Shown here piece after piece: positions 41,929 through 51,040 of a stretch of 64,000 nt of DNA; the first letter of the stretch is position 1, and each line of letters starts with the position of its first letter. The stretch is from Sellimonas catena. Lineage in GTDB: Bacteria; Bacillota; Clostridia; Lachnospirales; Lachnospiraceae. The notes under the pieces are model-generated. The model searched no databases. It saw nothing but the letters and a program-made list of their open reading frames with translations, and was not told the DNA's origin. The translations under genes were made by a program, and so were the position numbers. The stretch lies in assembly GCF_045063725.1 (NCBI RefSeq), contig NZ_CP173695.1, one strand, 5' to 3'.

Positions 41929-43122
41929 TTACAGATTCATTACCTTTTCGCTTTCAAATGCTTTTGCGATCACTGCCGTCAAAATGCCGCCAAGCACTAA
42001 TGTCATAACAAGAGTCACACCGTACTGTGCCATCGTCACTTCCGATGTCAGAATCCCTTTTAAAGCGAGTGCAGTATTATAAAATGGTATCAGATAATCT
42101 TTCATTCCGGCCTCGCTTGTCGTGAACATGGTCATCATACCAATCACAAGAACCACCATGTATGCCGGCGTTATATAGGTACTGGCCTCTTTCAGGTCTC
42201 TCGCAAACACAGAGATCAGAATGACAATCGCCGAGTAAAGGAACGCGATTGCTACCAGCAGGATTCCGATCATGACAATCTGTTCCGGTGTAATTTCAAT
42301 ATCCAGCCCGCTGTCTCCTCCCAGAATCTTCGGGAATGTCGCACCCATCACAACAATATAGATGACCGAAGATATTCCGGAAATTGTCATCAGGGCAAAT
42401 ACTTTTCCAAGTACGATGGATTTTCTTTTGACCGGAGTCACTAGAAGACTTGCCATCGTTCCCCTCTCTTTTTCCCCCGCAATCATGTCAGTTCCGATTC
42501 CCATTGCGCCTGCAAAGAGCAGGATCGTGATGAAATACGGAAGCATCATGCCGAGTGCTTTGCCGCTTGCCTTATGGTCATCCTGGACAATCATATCTTT
42601 ATTGTCGCTGTTGACAGTAAAGATCTGAAGCCCGTTCATATCTGCCACTCTCTGGGACAGCAAGGTCTGACGGTATGCTTCCAGCGTCTGATTGGAAATC
42701 AGTTCATAAGCACTTGAGGAGTAGTCCTCGGACGGATTGTAGTATGTCTTGATCTGCGGCACCTCATCTCCTGTCTGATATTCCTGAATCATGGAATCAA
42801 AATTCTCCGGGAATTCAATCAAGAGATCCGCATCTCCGTTCCGCAGAAGATCCATAACATTTTCTCTTTCACCGTCTGTCTTTATGGTATTGACCTCCAT
42901 ATTCAAATCCGCAGCTTCCAGAAATGCGCTGAAACTGTCCGGCTCATTGATCATATATACGATTGATCTGTGGTTCTCGATATCTTCTACCTGTCTCGTC
43001 GCAAGGTTTCCTACCAACGCCATGATTCCGACCATAATCAGGACCGGAAGCAGAAAAACAGAAAAAATCATCTTTTTATCTTTGAAAATACGTGCAAGTT
43101 CTTTTTTGTATATCGTTTTCAT
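41929..43122 (-). CDS. ABC-2 permease, NatB-like
   Basis: This 397-residue membrane protein pairs with the ATPase encoded 1 bp upstream and resembles NatB of the NatAB sodium exporter and related ABC-2 exporters. It has an N-terminal helix (KMIFSVFLLPVLIMVGIMALV), a large extracellular domain (about 45-185), and five helices in the C-terminal half, with the loop MIAGEKERGTMASLLVTPVKRKSIVLGK typical of the family. AAAGGGGGAAG precedes the ATG. Substrate assignment to sodium is not secure. Confidence 0.9.
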   Translation of the reverse strand: MKTIYKKELARIFKDKKMIFSVFLLPVLIMVGIMALVGNLATRQVEDIENHRSIVYMINEPDSFSAFLEAADLNMEVNTIKTDGERENVMDLLRNGDADLLIEFPENFDSMIQEYQTGDEVPQIKTYYNPSEDYSSSAYELISNQTLEAYRQTLLSQRVADMNGLQIFTVNSDNKDMIVQDDHKASGKALGMMLPYFITILLFAGAMGIGTDMIAGEKERGTMASLLVTPVKRKSIVLGKVFALMTISGISSVIYIVVMGATFPKILGGDSGLDIEITPEQIVMIGILLVAIAFLYSAIVILISVFARDLKEASTYITPAYMVVLVIGMMTMFTTSEAGMKDYLIPFYNTALALKGILTSEVTMAQYGVTLVMTLVLGGILTAVIAKAFESEKVMNL

Positions 43123-43123
43123 C

Positions 43124-43912
43124 TTACGCTTCCCCCTTTACACTTTTAAAGTATTCGAAGAAAGCATCTTCCAGATCGTGAGTACCTGTCTCCTCCAGAA
43201 TTTCGGCAAGCGTTCCCTCTGCTCTCTTTTTCCCGTCAATAATAATCCCGATCCGGTCGCAGAGCTTTTCTGCCTCGGACATAATATGGGTAGAGATTAT
43301 AACAAGCTTTCCTTCTTCTTTCAGTTTTCTCAGATAGTCAGTTACACTTCTCGCTGTGATGATATCAAGTCCGTTCGTCGGCTCGTCAAAAATCACCACT
43401 TCCGGATCATGAATCAGGCTGACTGCAATGGCCGCTTTCTGTTTCATACCCGTGGAAAGCTCTTTGATCTTTTTATGTGCAAAGTCATTAATTCCAAAAT
43501 ATGTAAATAACTCTTCTTTTCTCTTTTTAATCTGATCCGGTGCAATCCCTCTGAGTTCTCCGAAAAAATCAAACAGATAATCTACCGAGAACTGCGGATC
43601 CAGCTTAATATCGCTTGTCAGGAATCCAATACTCTTTCTGACTGCTTCTGAGTTCTTCTGTACCTCATTGCCATTTACATAAATCTCTCCCGACGACGGT
43701 TTGATAATCGTCGCAATACACCGGAGCGTCGTCGTTTTCCCCGCTCCGTTCGGACCGAGCAGCCCATAGATCTCCCCTGATTTTGCAGTCAGCGTCAGGT
43801 GATCCACCGCTGTCTTTTTCGGATTCTTTGTGTGAGATTCCTGCATCTGCTTTTTATTCAGCTTGTAAATCTTTGTCAGGTCATGAATCTCAATTTGAAC
43901 ACTCTCATTCAT
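43124..43912 (-). CDS. ABC transporter ATP-binding protein, NatA-like
   Basis: This 262-residue ATPase drives the NatB-like permease encoded next. Motifs are Walker A GPNGAGKTT, the Q/H-loop region FLTSDIKLD, the signature LSTGMKQK, Walker B VVIFDEP and the switch His in ISTHIMSEAE. The ATG at 43912 follows GGAGGAAAAG and is preferred over 43927. Upstream lies a promoter with a nine-G tract. The signature LSTGM in place of LSGGQ is normal for NatA-type ATPases. Confidence 0.93.
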   Translation of the reverse strand: MNESVQIEIHDLTKIYKLNKKQMQESHTKNPKKTAVDHLTLTAKSGEIYGLLGPNGAGKTTTLRCIATIIKPSSGEIYVNGNEVQKNSEAVRKSIGFLTSDIKLDPQFSVDYLFDFFGELRGIAPDQIKKRKEELFTYFGINDFAHKKIKELSTGMKQKAAIAVSLIHDPEVVIFDEPTNGLDIITARSVTDYLRKLKEEGKLVIISTHIMSEAEKLCDRIGIIIDGKKRAEGTLAEILEETGTHDLEDAFFEYFKSVKGEA

Positions 43913-43965
43913 AGCCTTTTCCTCCATCTGTCATTCAGTGTCATGAATTTTCTTGACTCTTTATC

Positions 43966-44041
43966 ATAATTGCATCTCTTTTACCTTCTGTCAAGTAAAA
44001 TCTTATGACAATTTTACCCCCCCCCGGTAATTTTTTGTCAA
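43966..44041 (-). promoter_or_regulatory. Two candidate promoters for the NatAB-like operon, one with a G9 tract
   Basis: Upstream promoter on the minus strand: TTGACA (44036-44041) and TAAAAT (44011-44016), spacer 19 bp, containing nine G in a row (44017-44025) within a TTACC/GGTAA inverted repeat. Downstream promoter: TTGACA (43989-43994) with AATTAT (43966-43971), spacer 17 bp. The G tract could vary in length and so change spacing. Confidence 0.55.
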
Positions 44042-44141
44042 GTATTTTCAATTATTTTCTGGATTCTCCGGCTGATCAGCCCTGATTTTGTTCAGAAATG
44101 TGTTTGACCGCTGATTATGATTTTGCGGTCTATGAAATGAT

Positions 44142-44184
44142 ACTCCCAGTTTACAGAGATTCTGATCTTCTGTCAACCGGGAGT
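44142..44184 (-). terminator. Weak terminator-like hairpin after the ABC exporter operon
   Basis: ACTCCC (44142-44147) pairs with GGGAGT (44179-44184), with an inner TACAGA/TCTGT stem. The T-tract on the minus strand is poor, so function is uncertain. The remaining bases from 44042 to 44206 hold no gene. Confidence 0.45.
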
Positions 44185-44206
44185 AATTGATTTGTTTTCA
44201 CATATT

Positions 44207-45943
44207 TTATGCAAACTGACTTTCGTACAGCTGCTTATAAAATCCATTTTTCGCCAGCAGTTCTTCGTGTGTTCCCTGCTCAATGATATTTCCGTCTTTC
44301 ATGACGAGGATCCGGTCCGCCGTGCGGATCGTGGATAAGCGGTGTGCCACGATGAAACTGGTTCGTCCTTCCATAAGCTTCTCAAAAGCCTGCTGCACCC
44401 GGATCTCAGTCCGTGTATCGATGGAAGAGGTGGCCTCATCAAGAATCAGTACCGGAGGCAGTCTGAGCATGACTCTGGCAATACATAAAAGCTGTTTCTG
44501 TCCCTGTGAAAGATTGCCGCCTTCTTCAGAGATTACCGTATCGTATCCATCCGGCATTCTTGTGATAAATCCGTGGGCATGCGCTTCTTTCGCCGCATGA
44601 ATGATCTCTTCTCTCGTTGCATCCGGATTTCCGTAGGCAATATTTTCTGCAATCGTCGCGGATTTCAGCCAGGTCTCCTGAAGTACCATTCCATAATTTT
44701 CTCTCAGGCTGTCCCTTGTAATATGCCGGATATCCTCACCTTCCATACGGATAACCCCTGCATCTACATCATAGAAACGCATGAGAAGATTGATGAGAGT
44801 CGTCTTTCCGCATCCTGTCGGACCGACAATCGCAATCTTCTGCCCCGGCTTTACGTTCAGATTCAGATCTTTCAGAAGCGGTACTTCTTTCTTATAAGAA
44901 AAGCTTACGTGTTCCAGATCCAGGTTTCCTTTTGCATCTATCAGTACCACGGCGTCCTTATCATCTTTCGGCTCCGGTTCTTCTTCGATAAAATCAAACA
45001 CCCTTTTTGCGCAGGCAAGTGCATTTTGGAGTTCCGTCACGACACCGGAAATCTCATTAAACGGTTTTGTATACTGATTCGCATAGGTCAGAAAGCAGGA
45101 AAGCTGTCCGACGCTGATGATCCCGGACATCGCGCTTAACGCCCCCGTGATTCCAACCCCCATATAGACAAGGTTATTGACAAACCGGGTACTCGGGTTC
45201 GTAATGGACGAAAAGAAAATCGCTTTCAGGCTGTAGGTTTTCAGTTTTCCATTGATTTCGTCAAACCGTTCGGAAGCGGTGCTTCCGTATCCGAATGCCT
45301 GTACTACTTTCTGATTTCCTACCATCTCGTTAACGAGCGATGTCATATCCGCCCTTGCTTCCGACTGTTTTTTAAACATCTGGTATGTCCGTTTTGCAAT
45401 GAATCCCGCAACAAAGAAGGACAATGGTGTGAGCAGCACGACAACCAGAGTAATTTTCACATCAATGGTCAGCATGAAAATCAATGTCGTAACAATTGTT
45501 ACTACTCCGGAGAAAAACTGGGTAAATCCCATCAAAAGTCCGTCCGAAAACTGCTCCACGTCTGTGATAATCCTGCTGATGGTATCTCCATTTGCATGGC
45601 TGTCCACATAAGAAAGGGGCAGTCTTTCCAGTTTTTTAAATGCTTTTAGCCGTACGTCTCTTACTACCCGGTAGGTAATCTGATTATTGCACAGATTCAT
45701 CAGCCACTGTCCCACACCTGTAATCGCAATGATAACGGCAAGTTTTTTCAGAATATCAAGAATCCGGTCAAACAGTACCTGATCTTTTCCTATAATAAAA
45801 TCAATAGCATCACCAACCAGAATCGGTGCATACAGGGTCAGCACTCCTGTCAAGACTGCGAAAAGGATCGATAAAATCACATAAAACGAATATGGTCTGA
45901 TATAAAAAAGTACCTTTTTCCATGTACTGTCCTGCTTATGCAT
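44207..45943 (-). CDS. ABC multidrug exporter subunit B (membrane and ATPase domains)
   Basis: This 578-residue half-transporter has an N-terminal six-helix ABC exporter membrane domain (about 15-310) and a C-terminal ATPase domain with Walker A GPTGCGKTT, the Q-loop MVLQETWL, signature NLSQGQKQL, Walker B VLILDEATSS and switch His IVAHRLST. The catalytic Glu after Walker B is present, so it holds a functional site. Its start overlaps the end of the partner gene (8 bp). Pairs like this (BmrCD/LmrCD/TM287-288) act as heterodimeric drug or peptide exporters. Confidence 0.94.
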   Translation of the reverse strand: MHKQDSTWKKVLFYIRPYSFYVILSILFAVLTGVLTLYAPILVGDAIDFIIGKDQVLFDRILDILKKLAVIIAITGVGQWLMNLCNNQITYRVVRDVRLKAFKKLERLPLSYVDSHANGDTISRIITDVEQFSDGLLMGFTQFFSGVVTIVTTLIFMLTIDVKITLVVVLLTPLSFFVAGFIAKRTYQMFKKQSEARADMTSLVNEMVGNQKVVQAFGYGSTASERFDEINGKLKTYSLKAIFFSSITNPSTRFVNNLVYMGVGITGALSAMSGIISVGQLSCFLTYANQYTKPFNEISGVVTELQNALACAKRVFDFIEEEPEPKDDKDAVVLIDAKGNLDLEHVSFSYKKEVPLLKDLNLNVKPGQKIAIVGPTGCGKTTLINLLMRFYDVDAGVIRMEGEDIRHITRDSLRENYGMVLQETWLKSATIAENIAYGNPDATREEIIHAAKEAHAHGFITRMPDGYDTVISEEGGNLSQGQKQLLCIARVMLRLPPVLILDEATSSIDTRTEIRVQQAFEKLMEGRTSFIVAHRLSTIRTADRILVMKDGNIIEQGTHEELLAKNGFYKQLYESQFA

Positions 45944-47693
45944 GCTGGCCCACCTCCTTTTCTGAAAGCTGAGAGAGACAGATTTCTCTGTAAACCTCGC
46001 ATGATTTCATCAGTTCATCATGTGTGCCGATTCCGGCAATCTTTCCATCATCCATGACAATGATCCGGTCCGCCTGCATGACAGATGCCGCTCTTTGTGA
46101 TACAACAAAGACCGTCATATCTTTCAGGCCTTTGACAGCTTTCCGAAGCCTGGCATCCGTTGCAAAATCCAGTGCAGATGCACTGTCATCCAGGATCAGG
46201 ATCTGCGGCTTTCGTACAAGAGCACGGGCAATCGTCAGTCTCTGTTTCTGTCCGCCGGAAAGATTTTTTCCTCCCTCATTAATCAGTGTGTCCAGACCGT
46301 CCGGCTTTCCTTCCACAACCTCCAGTGCCTGGGCAGTGCGGATCGCTTCCATGATCTGCTCATCATCTGCATCTTCATTTCCAACTTTCATATTGTCACG
46401 GATCGTTCCGCGGAAAAGAACTGCCCTTTGCGGAACCATTCCGATCTTCTTTCTTAGTTCTTCAATCTTATAATTACGGACATCCTCTCCGTCTACGGTC
46501 ACACTTCCTTCCGCCACGTCATAAAAGCGCGGAATCATCTGTACAAGCGTAGACTTTCCGGAACCGGTTCCTCCGATTACCCCGATCATCTCTCCCTTTT
46601 TCACAGAGAAATCCAGACCGGTGACCGCATAAACCTTACTCTCCGGATAGGCAAACGACACCTGATGGAATGCTGCCGCTTCCCTTGTCTGCTCCTGCTC
46701 TGCCCCCTCTTTATCTGTCACTTTCTTAACTCCGTCTCCATCCTGAATGGACGGTTCCAGTGCAAATACTTCATTGATGCGGTTGGCACAGGCAAGCGCT
46801 TTTGTAAAGCTGACAATTAGATTGGACAACGCCACCAGCGCAGTGAGAATCTGTGTCATGTAGTTTACAAGGGCGATGACCTCTCCCTGTGTAATGCCAC
46901 CCGCGTATGTTTCCCGGCCTCCAAACCAGACAATGGCTATGGTCGCCACGTTGACGATAATGTAGGTTGCCGGATTTAAAAGAGCCGAAATTTTTCCGAC
47001 CAGCATCTGTGCTGCCAGAAATTTTGCATTCTCCGCCTTGAATTCATCCCGTTCTCTTCCCTGCATGCCAAAAGCCCGGATGACGCGGATTCCTTCCAGA
47101 TTTTCTCTTGTAGAAAGTAAAATCCGGTCAAGCAGTTTCTGTACCTTCCGGTAAAGCGGAATCGATACCACCATGATCCCGTAGATCACCAGCGCCAGAA
47201 GCGGCACCGCAACTACAAAAATCAACGCAAGCTTCACACTGATGGTAAACGCCATAATCAGCGCACCGACAACGATAAACGGGGAACGAAGGAAGAGCCG
47301 CAGAACCAGATTGACCCCGGACTGCACCTGGTTGATATCACTCGTGATCCTTGTTACCAGAGTCGCGCTCCCTGCCCGGTCAATTTCCGCATAGGAAAGG
47401 CTCTGGATATGCCGGAACATATCATGTCGCAGGGCCGTTCCGAATCCGACGGATGCCTTTGCTGCAAAATACTGGGCTGTCAGCGAACATGCCAGTCCAA
47501 GTACCGCAAACAGAATCAAAATGCTCCCCATCCGCAGGATGTATCCTGTGTCCTGATTTCGGATTCCAATGTCTATCATGTTCGCCATAATGAGCAGCAC
47601 CACCAGCTCAAAGCAGGCCTCCAGAAGCTTAAACAACGGACCGATGACACTCTCCTTTTTGTAATCATTCAGATACTTCAACAATTTTCTCAT
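45936..47693 (-). CDS. ABC multidrug exporter subunit A (membrane and ATPase domains)
   Basis: This 585-residue half-transporter is the first gene of the pair. The membrane domain covers about 1-310. The ATPase domain has Walker A GGTGSGKST, Q-loop MVPQRAVLF, signature NLSGGQKQR and Walker B ILILDDSASALD. The residue after Walker B is Asp instead of Glu, and the switch position reads VVSQRAAS with Gln in place of His. This marks the degenerate nucleotide site of a heterodimer. Together with the downstream subunit it should form one active and one inactive ATP site. Confidence 0.94.
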   Translation of the reverse strand: MRKLLKYLNDYKKESVIGPLFKLLEACFELVVLLIMANMIDIGIRNQDTGYILRMGSILILFAVLGLACSLTAQYFAAKASVGFGTALRHDMFRHIQSLSYAEIDRAGSATLVTRITSDINQVQSGVNLVLRLFLRSPFIVVGALIMAFTISVKLALIFVVAVPLLALVIYGIMVVSIPLYRKVQKLLDRILLSTRENLEGIRVIRAFGMQGRERDEFKAENAKFLAAQMLVGKISALLNPATYIIVNVATIAIVWFGGRETYAGGITQGEVIALVNYMTQILTALVALSNLIVSFTKALACANRINEVFALEPSIQDGDGVKKVTDKEGAEQEQTREAAAFHQVSFAYPESKVYAVTGLDFSVKKGEMIGVIGGTGSGKSTLVQMIPRFYDVAEGSVTVDGEDVRNYKIEELRKKIGMVPQRAVLFRGTIRDNMKVGNEDADDEQIMEAIRTAQALEVVEGKPDGLDTLINEGGKNLSGGQKQRLTIARALVRKPQILILDDSASALDFATDARLRKAVKGLKDMTVFVVSQRAASVMQADRIIVMDDGKIAGIGTHDELMKSCEVYREICLSQLSEKEVGQHA

Positions 47694-47800
47694 TTCTTTG
47701 ATCTCCTATTCGATGCTTTCTTTATTATAAGGTCTTGGACCTGCCCCCGCAAGTATGAACACAGTTTTCTATGTATTCTCTTAATTCTTTTTGAACCTTC

Positions 47801-47829
47801 TTGTCTTTTTTTTCAATTCTTTTTATACT
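47801..47829 (+). promoter_or_regulatory. Promoter for the prolyl-tRNA editing gene
   Basis: TTGTCT (47801-47806) and TATACT (47824-47829) are spaced by 17 bp, 30 bp before the start at 47859. Confidence 0.6.
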
Positions 47830-47858
47830 ATAAGAAATCATTTTCAGGAGGTTTTACA

Positions 47859-48407
47859 ATGAGTATTACTGTACATACAACCCATTTTACCGAACGGCCG
47901 GACTACACCGGACGGCTTGAAAAGGAGCAGCGTGTCTATGATCTGCTGGAGCAGCTCCACATTTCCTTCGAAGGAGTTGACCACGATACTGCCAATACGA
48001 TCGAAGACTGTGAGGCAGTTGAGGCGGAGCTTGGTGTGAAGATCTGTAAAAATCTGTTCCTGCGAAACCGTCAGAAGACGACTTTCTATCTTCTCATGAT
48101 GCCGGGAGATAAGAAATTTGTAACAAAGGATCTTTCCGGACAGCTTGGAATCTCCCGTCTTTCCTTCGCGGAGCCGGAATTCATGGAGGAGTATCTGGAC
48201 CTGACACCGGGATCTGCAAGTGTCCTTGGACTGATGAATGATCCGGATCGGGAAGTCAATCTTTTGATCGATGAGGATCTTCTCAAAGACGAATATATCG
48301 GATGTCACCCGTGTATCAACACCTCGACACTCAAAATCCGGACAGCCGATATTCTGAATGTTTTTCTGAAGCATACCGGACACCGCCCGACACTTGTGCG
48401 CCTTTAG
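47859..48407 (+). CDS. Prolyl-tRNA editing protein, ProX/YbaK family
   Basis: This 182-residue protein belongs to the YbaK/ProX superfamily that hydrolyses mischarged aminoacyl-tRNA, mainly Ala-tRNA(Pro). Family features are VKICKNLFLRNRQKTTFYLLMMPGDKKF with the catalytic Lys, the SFAEPEFMEEYLDLTPGSASVLGLMND loop, and GCHPCINTSTLKIRTADI near the end. CAGGAGG precedes the ATG at 47859; the frame is open much further upstream but that part covers the promoter. It lies 54 bp upstream of a metallophosphoesterase gene. Confidence 0.9.
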   Translation: MSITVHTTHFTERPDYTGRLEKEQRVYDLLEQLHISFEGVDHDTANTIEDCEAVEAELGVKICKNLFLRNRQKTTFYLLMMPGDKKFVTKDLSGQLGISRLSFAEPEFMEEYLDLTPGSASVLGLMNDPDREVNLLIDEDLLKDEYIGCHPCINTSTLKIRTADILNVFLKHTGHRPTLVRL

Positions 48408-48461
48408 CCACATGTTTCGCGATTATGAAAAGGGATTTTACAAAAGAATGGAGAAGTTTTT

Positions 48462-49643
48462 ATGCTTGCAGTTTATTTAAGCCCCCTCTACCTTGCAGTC
48501 AATTTGTACCTTCTGCACCGGATCTTTACATGGCTTACCGATATCCATCCATTTTTTGAAAAACGCGCGGTGCGGATCGTACTTGGGATCTGCTACTTCT
48601 TTGTCGCGTTTTCTCCGGGGATCGGATTCCTTGTTCCTGCCGGAACAGCTCAGAGAATTCTAAAAGGGCTCGGTTACTACTGGATGGGCATCATGCTCTA
48701 CACGGCTCTGATTGTCATCGCAGCCGACCTGATACGTCTCATTGTCAGAAAAGTACGAAAGAAAACCTTTCACCGTCTCCGCCCTGCACTTGCCGGAACG
48801 ATCTGCTTTTTTCTGATTGCCGCGATCAGCATTTATGGAATGTTCAATGCACGTTTCATCCGGATCACTCCGTATGAGGTGACGATTGATAAGAAGGCCG
48901 GGAATCTGGATTCTCTTAAGATCGCCCTTGTGGCAGATCTGCATCTCGGATACAGTGTCGGCACTTCCCAGATGCGTCAGATGGTTGACAAAATCAATGC
49001 CCAGAATCCGGATCTGATTGTCATTGCAGGGGATATTTTTGACAACGAATATGAAGCGCTTGACAAGCCGGAAAAACTGGCTGAAATCCTTTCCGGACTT
49101 CAGAGTACTTACGGCACCTATGCCTGCTACGGAAACCACGATATTCAGGAGCCGATTCTGGCCGGATTTACCTTTCCTCAGGATGGTAAAAAAATGAGCG
49201 ATCCTCAAATGGATGTTTTTCTTGAAAAAGCCGGGATCACCCTGCTTCGGGATGAGAGTGTTCTGATTGATGATGCCTTTTATCTTTATGGCAGACCGGA
49301 TTATGAACGTCCCGGGCGCGGTATAACCAGCCGGAAAACACCGGAAGAGATTACACGGGATCTGAATACGAATAAGCCGGTTATCGTCATCGATCATGAA
49401 CCGCGGGAACTGTCTGAGCTTTCGGATGCCGGTGTTGATCTGGATCTGTGCGGCCATACTCATGACGGCCAGATCTTTCCGGTCAATCTGATCACAAACC
49501 TTGTATGGGAAAATTCCTGTGGTTACCTTCAAAAAGGCTCCATGCATAATATTGTAACTTCCGGTGTGGGAGTCTTTGGTCCGAACATGCGGGTTGCTAC
49601 CAAAAGCGAAATCTGTATGATTGATGTCCGTTTTCAGTCTTAA
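48462..49643 (+). CDS. Membrane-anchored metallophosphoesterase
   Basis: This 393-residue protein has four membrane helices in its first 135 residues (for example IVLGICYFFVAFSPGIGFLVP and ALAGTICFFLIAAISIYGMF). A calcineurin-like phosphoesterase domain follows (about 145-390), as in YkuE and YaeI. The metal-binding motifs are complete: VADLHLG, AGDIFDNE, YGNHDIQ, IDHEP and CGHTHDGQIF. Related enzymes act on lipid phosphates such as UDP-diacylglucosamine-type substrates; the substrate here is unknown. It is likely co-transcribed with the gene before it. Confidence 0.93.
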   Translation: MLAVYLSPLYLAVNLYLLHRIFTWLTDIHPFFEKRAVRIVLGICYFFVAFSPGIGFLVPAGTAQRILKGLGYYWMGIMLYTALIVIAADLIRLIVRKVRKKTFHRLRPALAGTICFFLIAAISIYGMFNARFIRITPYEVTIDKKAGNLDSLKIALVADLHLGYSVGTSQMRQMVDKINAQNPDLIVIAGDIFDNEYEALDKPEKLAEILSGLQSTYGTYACYGNHDIQEPILAGFTFPQDGKKMSDPQMDVFLEKAGITLLRDESVLIDDAFYLYGRPDYERPGRGITSRKTPEEITRDLNTNKPVIVIDHEPRELSELSDAGVDLDLCGHTHDGQIFPVNLITNLVWENSCGYLQKGSMHNIVTSGVGVFGPNMRVATKSEICMIDVRFQS

Positions 49644-49678
49644 CATTTTTTACAGGGAACGACGTTTCCTGTTAAAAC

Positions 49679-49720
49679 AAAAAACATCAGGTGTCTCCTA
49701 GGAGCGCACCTGATGTTTTT
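49679..49720 (+). terminator. Bidirectional terminator
   Basis: AAAACATCAGGTG (49681-49693) pairs with CACCTGATGTTTT (49707-49719), with an inner CTCCTAGGAG palindrome and flanking A/T tracts. It also contains the stop codon of the permease remnant on the minus strand. Confidence 0.88.
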
Positions 49721-50353
49721 GAAATCCGAAATAGGAACAGACTGCACAGACCGGCGTAAAGCAGACAGCAGCAATTATTCCCATCTGATAAACCTGTATC
49801 TTCGTTGTTCCGATCTCATAGGCCGGGAGATTGAAAATCTTGGCCGGAGACAGAAGATTAACCGGACACATTTCCAGAATGTGGTTAAGCCACGGAATAT
49901 CCCATACGCCCCACAAAAACATTGGAAGCGCAAAAAACGCGAGAGTGACAAGAACGCTGACAAAAGAAGACGTTCCAAGCGCCGATGCCGCAAGCGCAAA
50001 TCCGGTGATCATCAGAAGGCCTGCAAATCCCATAACCGCAAGAATCAGAACTGCTTTCCAGTAAGGCAGATCAAACGGTGCATTTCCGATCATTCCGGTT
50101 GCACAAAGATGCGCGTCCACAAAAAGTCCGTCCGTTCCAAAATAGCCAATCGTAAGCAGCGTCAAATACAGACTTGTCACTGCAAAGATCCCGGCAGAGC
50201 AGAGAAAAGACGCCAGGATCTTCGCTCTTGCGCACCGTGTTTTCCCAAAACGCGAGGACAAAATAAGCGAATCCATTCCCGATGTATATTCTTCCGCAAA
50301 CACCGGAGAAATCATAACAATCAAAAGGAGCGGGGCCAGCAGAAGAAAGCTTC
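49698..50353 (-). pseudogene. C-terminal part of an ABC-2 type permease
   Basis: This frame encodes about 210 residues of the second half of an ABC-2 permease. It opens within a membrane helix (FLLLAPLLLIVMISPVFAEEY), then has the cytoplasmic loop SGMDSLILSSRFGKTRCARAKIL, and four further helices to the C-terminus. No ribosome site or good start exists, and in frame a stop codon lies at 50352-50354. The DNA just upstream codes for a sigma factor in a different frame. So the first half has been lost through fusion with the sigma gene. Confidence 0.85.
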
Positions 50354-50817
50354 ACAGTTGCTGTCTTTTCTCCCGTTACATAGGCAATCTCTCTTGCTTT
50401 CAGCCCATGGAAATACGAAAGATCCAGCACTTCTCTCTGTTCCGGCTTCAGACACTGCATTGCCTTTTGCAGCATCACCTGCTCTGATACCTGATCGGCA
50501 AAGTCTTCCTCCCGGAGCCGTTCTTCGTAACCGTCCTCATATCCTAATTCAGCCTCCGCCTTTTTCCGGAAAAAATCAATGCAGACACTCCTTGCGATTC
50601 CAAATAAATACGCCCGGAATTTCTTCTGCTCCACATAGCGGTTCAGGTACCGGATGACACGTAGAAACGTTTCCTGCGCGCAGTCATATGCCGCGCTTTC
50701 CCGTCCTGTTCTGGAATAACAATATTGAAATATTTCCTGATAATATGCTTCAATCAACTCGTTCATCTGCTCCGGTTCCCCGGATTGAATACGCCGTATT
50801 CGTTCTCTGTCTGTCAT
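50071..50817 (-). pseudogene. ECF-type sigma-70 family factor, C-terminus replaced
   Basis: Residues 1-156 are a normal sigma-70 (ECF) protein: region 2 with YYQEIFQYCYSRTGRESAAYDCAQETFLRV (shown by its ends) and FRAYLFGIARSVCIDFFRKK, and the region 4 start KPEQREVLDLSYFHGLKAREIA. Right after the HTH entry GEKTATVK the sequence changes to about 90 residues with no sigma similarity. That tail is the ABC permease gene read in the wrong frame. The DNA-recognition helix is therefore incomplete, and the protein is probably inactive. The ATG at 50817 follows GAGGC. Confidence 0.85.
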
Positions 50818-50946
50818 GGTTATAGCCTCATTTTTATAAAACGTCTTACATATTGTATAACGAATCAGAAGAGAAAAAAGATTAAAAAAAGAAGAAAAAT
50901 TTCTCCGCCTGACCGACATCTGAAATTTTTCTTCTTCCATTTGTAG

Positions 50947-51040
50947 TTATAGTGTCATTTCAATAATCTTTTCTTTGAGATTGTGGTACATTTTGGCAAT
51001 CGCAACCAGTTGTCCTACCATATCACGTATCGTACACTCT
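50947..51040 (-). pseudogene. 3' remnant of an unidentified gene
   Basis: About 30 codons on the minus strand (VECTIRDMVGQLVAIAK... ending KIIEMTL) close at 50947. They are amphipathic and look like a real helical C-terminus, but I do not recognise the family. The upstream part of the same frame is antisense to the GH4 remnant and so is not native. The gene's 5' part is absent. Confidence 0.45.

Noticed and set aside
48660..49646. A 328-codon minus-strand frame
   Set aside because: It is the shadow of the metallophosphoesterase gene, whose five metal motifs are complete.
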